Positions 58,402-64,000 of a stretch of DNA of 64,000 nt are shown one piece after another (the first letter of the stretch is position 1; each line of letters starts with the position of its first letter). A program made the position numbers and the translations under genes. The notes beneath the pieces are model-generated. The model saw only the letters and a list, made by a program, of their open reading frames with translations. It was not told the DNA's origin and did no database searches. This DNA comes from Plantactinospora endophytica (GTDB lineage: Bacteria > Actinomycetota > Actinomycetes > Mycobacteriales > Micromonosporaceae): NCBI RefSeq assembly GCF_016862915.1, contig NZ_BONW01000028.1:1-64000 (forward strand). Reading direction: 5' to 3'.

Positions 58402-60174
58402 TCAGCCGAAGTCGGGTCTGGTGAGCCGCCAGGCGGCGCCGATCAGCCCGACGTGGGAGAGTGCCAGCGGAGTGTTGCCGAGATGGGCGCCGGTACGAGG
58501 GTCGATCTGCTCGGCGAACAGCCCGAGGTCGTTCGCGCGCGCGGCGGTGCGTTCGAACAGTGCCGCGGCCCGCTCGGTCTCGCCGGCCATGGCCAGGCAC
58601 TCGACGAGCCAGAACGTGCACGCCACGAAGCCGGCCGTCTCGTCCGGCCAGCGTCGGACCAGGCCGTCGGTCGACAGCTCCGTCGCGATGGCCTCGATGG
58701 TGGCCCGCATCCGTGGATCGGTGGCCGGCATCATCCCGGTGGCCGGCAGCACCAGCACGGACGCGTCCAGTTCCGCCGACCCGATCGCCCCGGTGTAGGC
58801 ACCGACGCGGTCGTTCCAACCGTCCCGCAGCACCGTTTCCCGGACCTCGTCGCGAGCGGCGGCCCACCGCTGCGGGTCGGCCCGGGCACCGAGCCTCGGC
58901 GCGAGCTTCACCGCACTGTCCAGCGCGCCCCAGCACAGTGCCTTCGACGCGAGGTAGTGCCGGCCGGGGCCGCGTTCCTCCCACATCCCGGCGTCCGGTT
59001 CCCGCCAGTGGGTGGCCTGCTCGGCCAGGCCGACGAGCAGCGCCTTCGACTCCTCCGACAGGTCACCGAGTTCGTCGCGGAGCAGGTGCGCGCCGATCAG
59101 TACGCCGGGCACGTCGTGCTGCCGCTGCCCCCAGGCGTCGTTGCCAACCCGGACCGGCCGGCTGTCGGCGTACCCGCGCAGGTGGTCGAGGGAGTACTCG
59201 GAGAGGTCGCGTTCCCCGGTCACCCCGTACATGATGGGCACCGGCTCGTCGCCGGAACGTCCGGCGGAGCGGGCCGCCCAGCCGAAGAGCTGTCCCGTCT
59301 CCTCCGGACACGTGGTCACCCAGAGCGCCCGCATGGTCAGGATGAAGTCCCGCAGCCAGGCGTACCGGTAGTCGTAGTTGTCGGTACCGCCGAGCCGCTC
59401 CGGCAGCGACGTGGTGGCGGCGGCGACCACCGCACCGCTGGGCCGGTAGGTCAGCCCCTGCACGACCAGCGCGCTGCGTCGGACGAGTTCGGGGTAGCGG
59501 CCGTGGTACGGGTGCAGGTCCCGGATCGTCCGCCACGCCTCGACGGTCTCGGCCAGTGCCGGTACCGGGTCCAGCCGCCGGGGCGGCGGGCCGTAGGCCG
59601 GTGCGGAGGCGAGGTCGAAGCCGAGCACCTGACCGGCGCCGACGTCGAACTCGGCGTACGCCCGTCCGTGCGTGCAGGTCAGCGGAACCGGGCTGTGCAG
59701 GGCCAGGATCAGCGGGCCGGCCTCGGCCATGATCTCGCCGTCGCGGCAGTGCAGGTACGGGACGATCAGCCCGTACTCCGGTCGGGGGAGGTATTCGCAG
59801 CGCATCCGTACCGTGCCGGCGAGTCCCTCGACGACCCGGGCCAGCACCATCTGCGAGTTCTGTCCCAGCTCGTGCCCGCGTGCCCCGGGCTCGGCCAGCA
59901 ACCCGTCGGTGACCGCGACCTCGCCGTCCCCGGTCCGGTGGACGGTCCGCAGCACCAGCGAGTCGTCGACGTACTCCCGCTCGGTCCGCCGGACCGACCC
60001 GGCCACCGGGCCGAGCAGCCAGTGTCCGGCCTCGGCGTCCAGCAGGCGGCCGAAGACCGACGGCGCGTCGAACCGGTCCGGGCACCACCAGTCGACCGAG
60101 CCGTTCCGGCTGACCAGCGCCGCCGAGGCGGAGTCGGACAGCAGGCCGTAGTCGGCGATCGGGGAGGCGGACAC
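58402..60174 (-). CDS. GH15-family glucoamylase/trehalase-like enzyme
   Basis: 590 residues, no signal peptide, so cytoplasmic. The N-terminal beta-sandwich starts with IADYGLLSDSASAALVSRNGSVDWWCPDRFD, the typical opening of GH15-like proteins in actinobacteria. The (alpha/alpha)6 barrel has the DYRYAWLRDF motif with the catalytic region and a WGQRQHDVPG segment. Mycobacterial homologues of this architecture hydrolyse trehalose, while others act on alpha-1,4-glucans or isomaltose, so the substrate is left open. GTG 60174 has only a weak ribosome-binding site. Likely housekeeping carbohydrate metabolism. Confidence 0.9.
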   Translation of the reverse strand: MSASPIADYGLLSDSASAALVSRNGSVDWWCPDRFDAPSVFGRLLDAEAGHWLLGPVAGSVRRTEREYVDDSLVLRTVHRTGDGEVAVTDGLLAEPGARGHELGQNSQMVLARVVEGLAGTVRMRCEYLPRPEYGLIVPYLHCRDGEIMAEAGPLILALHSPVPLTCTHGRAYAEFDVGAGQVLGFDLASAPAYGPPPRRLDPVPALAETVEAWRTIRDLHPYHGRYPELVRRSALVVQGLTYRPSGAVVAAATTSLPERLGGTDNYDYRYAWLRDFILTMRALWVTTCPEETGQLFGWAARSAGRSGDEPVPIMYGVTGERDLSEYSLDHLRGYADSRPVRVGNDAWGQRQHDVPGVLIGAHLLRDELGDLSEESKALLVGLAEQATHWREPDAGMWEERGPGRHYLASKALCWGALDSAVKLAPRLGARADPQRWAAARDEVRETVLRDGWNDRVGAYTGAIGSAELDASVLVLPATGMMPATDPRMRATIEAIATELSTDGLVRRWPDETAGFVACTFWLVECLAMAGETERAAALFERTAARANDLGLFAEQIDPRTGAHLGNTPLALSHVGLIGAAWRLTRPDFG

Positions 60175-60285
60175 CCGGCGCGATTACCCCGGTCCGCCCG
60201 GGCTAGTACTGCCGGCCCGGAAAGCCTCTGGATCTTGCACTTTTGTCCAGTGTTCCGAAAGTTAGAGCGACCGCGACGAAACATC

Positions 60286-60314
60286 TAGACATCCAAACGT
60301 AACGATCGTAGGGT
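60286..60314 (+). promoter_or_regulatory. Promoter for the PA14/DUF1080 gene
   Basis: TAGACA (60286-60291), 17 nt, TAGGGT (60309-60314). The predicted start near 60321 leaves a leader of about 140 nt before GTG 60462. Confidence 0.55.
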
Positions 60315-60461
60315 TTGCCTCGCCAGGCAACGGCGTGCCGGGCCAGCTACCTGACGTAACGGCGTCGTGTCGTCGTCCCGTCGGTCACCACGGCGCGCCG
60401 TCGAGCGGTCCGTCGTGCCCGTGGCGGCGCGGCGTCGTCCCGCTCACCCCTGGGAGGAAAC

Positions 60462-63400
60462 GTGTTCCGACCATCCCGACGAGCGCGTACGCCGATACTG
60501 GGCGTGGTCGTCACCGCGCTCGCCGTCTCGGCCGTCTGCCTGCCGGCCGGCGGCGCCACCGCCGCACCGCCGCCGCAGGAGCCCGGCGTCACCCTGCGGG
60601 TGTTCGACCTACAGGTGCCGCTGAACAACCTCTGCACCCTCAAGGCCGCGCAGACGCCCAACGTCGACAAGCTGATGCCGGTGGTCAACTGGACCAGCGC
60701 GGCCGACTTCGGCTTCGAGAACTACTTCCACGCCCAGGTCCTCGGCAACATCAACATAGCCCAGGCCGGCAGCTACACCTTCCGGCTGCTCAGCGACGAC
60801 GGCTCCCGGCTGCTGATCGACGACGCGGTCGTGGTCGACCACGACGGACTGCACGGACCGGACCCGAAGGACGGTACGGTCACGCTCACCACCGGCTACC
60901 ACTCGCTGCGGATCGAGCACTTCGAGCGCGACGGCGGCCAGCAGTTGACGCTCCAGTGGCGTACCCCCGGCTCGACGTCGTTCGTGACCGTGCCCAACTC
61001 GGTGCTCAGCACCGACGCCGGGGTCGTCCGGGTCACCGCACCCGGCCGCAAGGAGTGCGAGGCCAGCGGTGACGGGCCCGGTGACGGGCTGCCGCTGACC
61101 GCCGTACATCCCGACTACACGCTGACGAACCTGCGGCCCAGCGGCTTCGAGCCGCAGGTCACCGGCTTCGACTGGCTGCCGGACGGGCGCCTCGCGGTGC
61201 TCACCTGGGGCGGTACGCTGACCACCGCCGGCGAGGTCTGGCTGCTGGGCAACGTCACCGGCAGCACCAGCCCGGCCCAGGTCACCCGGACCCGGATCGC
61301 CACCGGCCTCCAGGAACCGATGGGCATCAAGTACGTCGACGGCAAGCTGTACGTGTCGGAGAAGCACCGGCTGACGGAACTGAACGACACCAACGGCGAC
61401 TGGGTCACCGACAACTACCGCACCGTCGCCACCTGGCCGTTCGGCCAGAACTTCCACGAGTTCGGCTTCGGGCTGCTCTACGCCGACGGGTTCTTCTACC
61501 TCAACCTCTCGGTGTCGATCAACTACGGCGGCAACACCACCAACCCGCAGCCGGCCGGCAACCGGGGCACCACCATCCGGGTCAACCGGACCACCGGCGC
61601 GGTGTCGTACGTCGCGGGCGGGCTGCGTACCCCGCACGGCATCGGCTGGGGGCCGGAGGGCGGCCTCTTCGTCACCGACAACCAGGGCGGCTACCAGCCG
61701 GCGTCCAAGCTGCTGCACATCAAGCAGGACCGGTTCTTCCACCACTACCTCAACCCGCCCGGGCCGTTCGACAACAACCCGGTGACCCAGCCTGTGCTCT
61801 GGTTCCCGCAGAACGAGATCGGCAACTCGCCGAGCACCCCGGTGATGATCACCCAGGGCACCTTCGCCGGGCAGATGGCGATCGGCGACGTGACGTACGG
61901 CGGGCTACAGCGGGCGTACCTGGAGAAGGTCAACGGGGAGTACCAGGGCGCGCTGTTCCGGATGACGCAGGGCCTCGAGGCCGGTGTCTCGGAGGTCACT
62001 GTCGGTCCGGACGGCGCCCTCTACACCGGTGGGCTGCACGGCGGCGGCAACTGGGGCCAGGAGGGCAAGCTCAGCCACGGTCTACAGAAGATCGCCACGA
62101 ACGGCAGCACCAACTTCGACATGCTGGCGATGCGGGCCCGGTCGGACGGGTTCGAGATCGAGTACACCAAGCCGCTCTCGGCGGCCACCGCGACCGCACT
62201 GGCCTCGAAGTACCGCGTCAAGCAGTGGCGGTACGTCCCGACCGCCGCGTACGGCGGGCCGAAGGTGGACGAGGAGACGTTGTCGGTCGCCTCGGCCACG
62301 CTCTCCGCCGACGGTAGGAAGGTCACCCTGGTCGTCAACGGGCTCAAGGCCGGCCGGGTCGTGCACGTCCGCTCGCCGCGCCCGTTCAGCGCGACCGACG
62401 GCCAGACACTGTGGAGCACCGAGGTCTGGTACACCCTCAACGCCATCCCCGGCCAGGTGCCGCCGGTCAACCTCGCCCTTGGCAAGCCGGCCACGGCCGA
62501 CAGCTCCTGCTCGGCGACCGAGAACCCGGCGAAGGCCGTCAACGGCACCACCACCTCGGGCAACCTCGACAAGTGGTGCTCGTCGGGCACCAACCGCTGG
62601 TTGCAGGTCGACCTCGGCTCGGCGCAGAGCGTGAACCGGGTCGTCGTCGCGCACGCCGGCGCCGGTGGGGAGAACACCGCCTGGAACACCCGGGACTTCA
62701 CCGTCCAGGTCAGCACCAACGGCACCGCGTGGAGTACGGTCGCGACCGTCACCGGCAACACCGCCAACACCACCACGCACCAGTTCACGGCGACCCAGGC
62801 CCGGTACGTCCGGCTCGCCGTCACCGCGCCGGGCGGCGACAACGCGGCCCGGATCTACGAGTTCGAGGTCTACGGCGGCACCGCACCGCCGTCGACCAAC
62901 CTCGCCCTGGGCCGACCGGCGACGGCGGACAGCTCCTGCTCCGCCAGCGAGGGACCGGCGCAGGCGGTCAACGGCAGCGTGACCGGCGGCAACAGCGACA
63001 AGTGGTGCTCGCTCGGCGGCAGCAAGTGGTTGCAGGTCGACCTCGGCACCACCCAGAGCGTGCAGCGGTTCGTGGTCCGGCACGCGGGCGCCGGTGGGGA
63101 GAACACCGCCTGGAACACCCGCGACTTCACCATCCAGGCCAGCACCAACGGCACCGCCTGGAGCACGGCCGCGACCGTCACCGGCAACACCGCGAACGTC
63201 ACCACCCACGACATCGCGGCCACCCAGGCCAGATACCTGCGGCTGAACGTGACCGCGCCGACCAGCACCACCGACAACGCGGCCCGGATCTACGAGTTCG
63301 AGGCGTACGGCTCCGCCGGCAACCCCGGCCGGATCACCCTCTTCGACGGCACCAACATGAACAACTTCCAGCAGGCCAACGGGGCCAACCCGACCTGGCC

Positions 63401-63914
63401 GCTGGGCAACGGCGGGGTGGAGGTGCTCGGCGGCGACATCCGGAGCCGGCAGAGCTTCGGCGACTTCCGGCTGCACATCGAGTTCTGGCTGCCGAACCTG
63501 CCGTCGGACGTCACCGGGCAGGCCCGGGCCAACAGCGGCATCTACCTCCAGGACCGGTACGAGTTGCAGGTGCTCGACTCGTACGGGGACACCACTCCGG
63601 CCACCAACGAGTGCGGCGCGATCTACGAGAAACTGGCGCCGAGGGTGAACGCGGCGACCGCACCGCAGACCTGGCAGACGTACCACGTGACGTTCCGGGC
63701 AGCCCGGTTCAACGCCTCCGGGGTCAAGACGGAGAACGCCCGCGTCACCGTCGTCTGGAACGGCGTCACCGTGCACGACAACGCCGAGATCAACGGGCCG
63801 ACCGGCGGCGGGGCGGCCGAGGGGCCGTCGGTGGGCCCGATCCGGCTCCAGGACCACGGCGACCCCGGACCCAACCTCTACTACCGCAACATCTGGGTCG
63901 AGCCGATCGGCTGA
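60462..63914 (+). CDS. Secreted PA14, beta-propeller, double CBM32, DUF1080 protein
   Basis: 1,150 residues. GTG 60462 follows GGGAGGAAA. A signal peptide (1-35, ending near ATAA) is followed by a PA14-like carbohydrate-binding domain (about 45-190: FGFENYFHAQV, LLSDDGSRLLIDD, HSLRIEHFERDGG). Next come a propeller resembling sugar dehydrogenase/PVC-type repeats (about 210-660: DWLPDGRLAV, PHGIGWGPEGGLFVTDNQGG), two tandem F5/8-type CBM32 domains (about 668-808 and 811-950, 143-residue period) and a 3-keto-disaccharide hydrolase (DUF1080) domain (about 954-1150: LFDGTNMNNF, SGIYLQDRYELQVLDS). Cys residues in DSSCSA and KWCS repeat in both CBM32 units. It is probably a glycoside-processing enzyme with several glycan-binding modules. 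Substrate unknown. Confidence 0.88.
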   Translation: MFRPSRRARTPILGVVVTALAVSAVCLPAGGATAAPPPQEPGVTLRVFDLQVPLNNLCTLKAAQTPNVDKLMPVVNWTSAADFGFENYFHAQVLGNINIAQAGSYTFRLLSDDGSRLLIDDAVVVDHDGLHGPDPKDGTVTLTTGYHSLRIEHFERDGGQQLTLQWRTPGSTSFVTVPNSVLSTDAGVVRVTAPGRKECEASGDGPGDGLPLTAVHPDYTLTNLRPSGFEPQVTGFDWLPDGRLAVLTWGGTLTTAGEVWLLGNVTGSTSPAQVTRTRIATGLQEPMGIKYVDGKLYVSEKHRLTELNDTNGDWVTDNYRTVATWPFGQNFHEFGFGLLYADGFFYLNLSVSINYGGNTTNPQPAGNRGTTIRVNRTTGAVSYVAGGLRTPHGIGWGPEGGLFVTDNQGGYQPASKLLHIKQDRFFHHYLNPPGPFDNNPVTQPVLWFPQNEIGNSPSTPVMITQGTFAGQMAIGDVTYGGLQRAYLEKVNGEYQGALFRMTQGLEAGVSEVTVGPDGALYTGGLHGGGNWGQEGKLSHGLQKIATNGSTNFDMLAMRARSDGFEIEYTKPLSAATATALASKYRVKQWRYVPTAAYGGPKVDEETLSVASATLSADGRKVTLVVNGLKAGRVVHVRSPRPFSATDGQTLWSTEVWYTLNAIPGQVPPVNLALGKPATADSSCSATENPAKAVNGTTTSGNLDKWCSSGTNRWLQVDLGSAQSVNRVVVAHAGAGGENTAWNTRDFTVQVSTNGTAWSTVATVTGNTANTTTHQFTATQARYVRLAVTAPGGDNAARIYEFEVYGGTAPPSTNLALGRPATADSSCSASEGPAQAVNGSVTGGNSDKWCSLGGSKWLQVDLGTTQSVQRFVVRHAGAGGENTAWNTRDFTIQASTNGTAWSTAATVTGNTANVTTHDIAATQARYLRLNVTAPTSTTDNAARIYEFEAYGSAGNPGRITLFDGTNMNNFQQANGANPTWPLGNGGVEVLGGDIRSRQSFGDFRLHIEFWLPNLPSDVTGQARANSGIYLQDRYELQVLDSYGDTTPATNECGAIYEKLAPRVNAATAPQTWQTYHVTFRAARFNASGVKTENARVTVVWNGVTVHDNAEINGPTGGGAAEGPSVGPIRLQDHGDPGPNLYYRNIWVEPIG

Positions 63915-63923
63915 CCGGTTCCC

Positions 63924-63979
63924 GGTGCACCGTCCGTCGTCCCGTGACGGGCGGTGCACCGTCCACCTGAGAGGTGGAC
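63924..63979 (+). terminator. Two hairpins after the last gene
   Basis: ggtgcaccgtccgtc (63924-63938) pairs with gacgggcggtgcacc (63946-63960) with one wobble. A second perfect stem gtccacct/aggtggac (63961-63979) follows around GAG. Both lie just after the stop at 63914. Confidence 0.8.
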
Positions 63980-64000
63980 ACCGCGGCAGGCGTTGGATGC

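Overview
The window is very GC-rich actinobacterial DNA. Third codon positions are almost all G or C, Shine-Dalgarno sites are of the GGAGG type, GTG starts are common and there is one TTG start. The NRPS style, Tat-exported and secreted glycosidases and chitin/glucan hydrolases suggest a Micromonosporaceae-like soil actinomycete (Micromonospora/Actinoplanes group). The genus is inferred, not proven.

Region 1 (1-29,980, plus strand) is the end of a peptide assembly line. A giant NRPS enters from the left edge with five A domains and a terminal epimerase. It is translationally coupled to a two-module NRPS ending in a thioesterase. MbtH-1, a glycosyltransferase (GT1), a P450 of the type that works on carrier-bound amino acids, MbtH-2, a secreted aculeacin/penicillin-type acylase and an alpha/beta hydrolase follow. 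A long hairpin closes the run. Binding-pocket residues read by eye suggest the C-terminal heptapeptide X(Pro-like pocket)-Gly-Asp or 3-methyl-Asp-X-D-X-Tyr or beta-hydroxy-Tyr-X(Pro-like pocket).

Region 2 (30,140-36,100, minus strand) is a tight operon: P450, both subunits of cobalamin-dependent glutamate mutase (a source of 3-methylaspartate), and a 915-residue VioB/RebD-like protein with a ferritin-like domain. The third partner is unexpected in a peptide cluster and has no recognisable oxidase partner here. It is the best candidate for undescribed chemistry.

Region 3 (36,100-53,830) carries tailoring, transport and regulation. It contains GT2, a Tat-exported GH95-like glycosidase, an ArsR-type regulator, dTDP-glucose 4,6-dehydratase, an asymmetric heterodimeric ABC exporter, an ABC-2 type ATPase/permease pair, two small membrane proteins, GT3, a RebM-like methyltransferase and GT4. 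Four glycosyltransferases plus a dehydratase and a methyltransferase point to a glycosylated, probably methyl-deoxysugar-bearing peptide. In each of two GT pairs one member has lost donor-binding residues.

Region 4 (53,830-64,000) looks like saprotrophic carbohydrate metabolism outside the cluster: a secreted GH81 beta-1,3-glucanase, a GH19 chitinase with two chitin-binding domains, a GH15 enzyme and a secreted PA14/propeller/CBM32/DUF1080 protein. Strong hairpins mark most convergent junctions and several promoter-like sequences can be read in divergent gaps. I saw no tRNA, rRNA, CRISPR array or insertion sequence.
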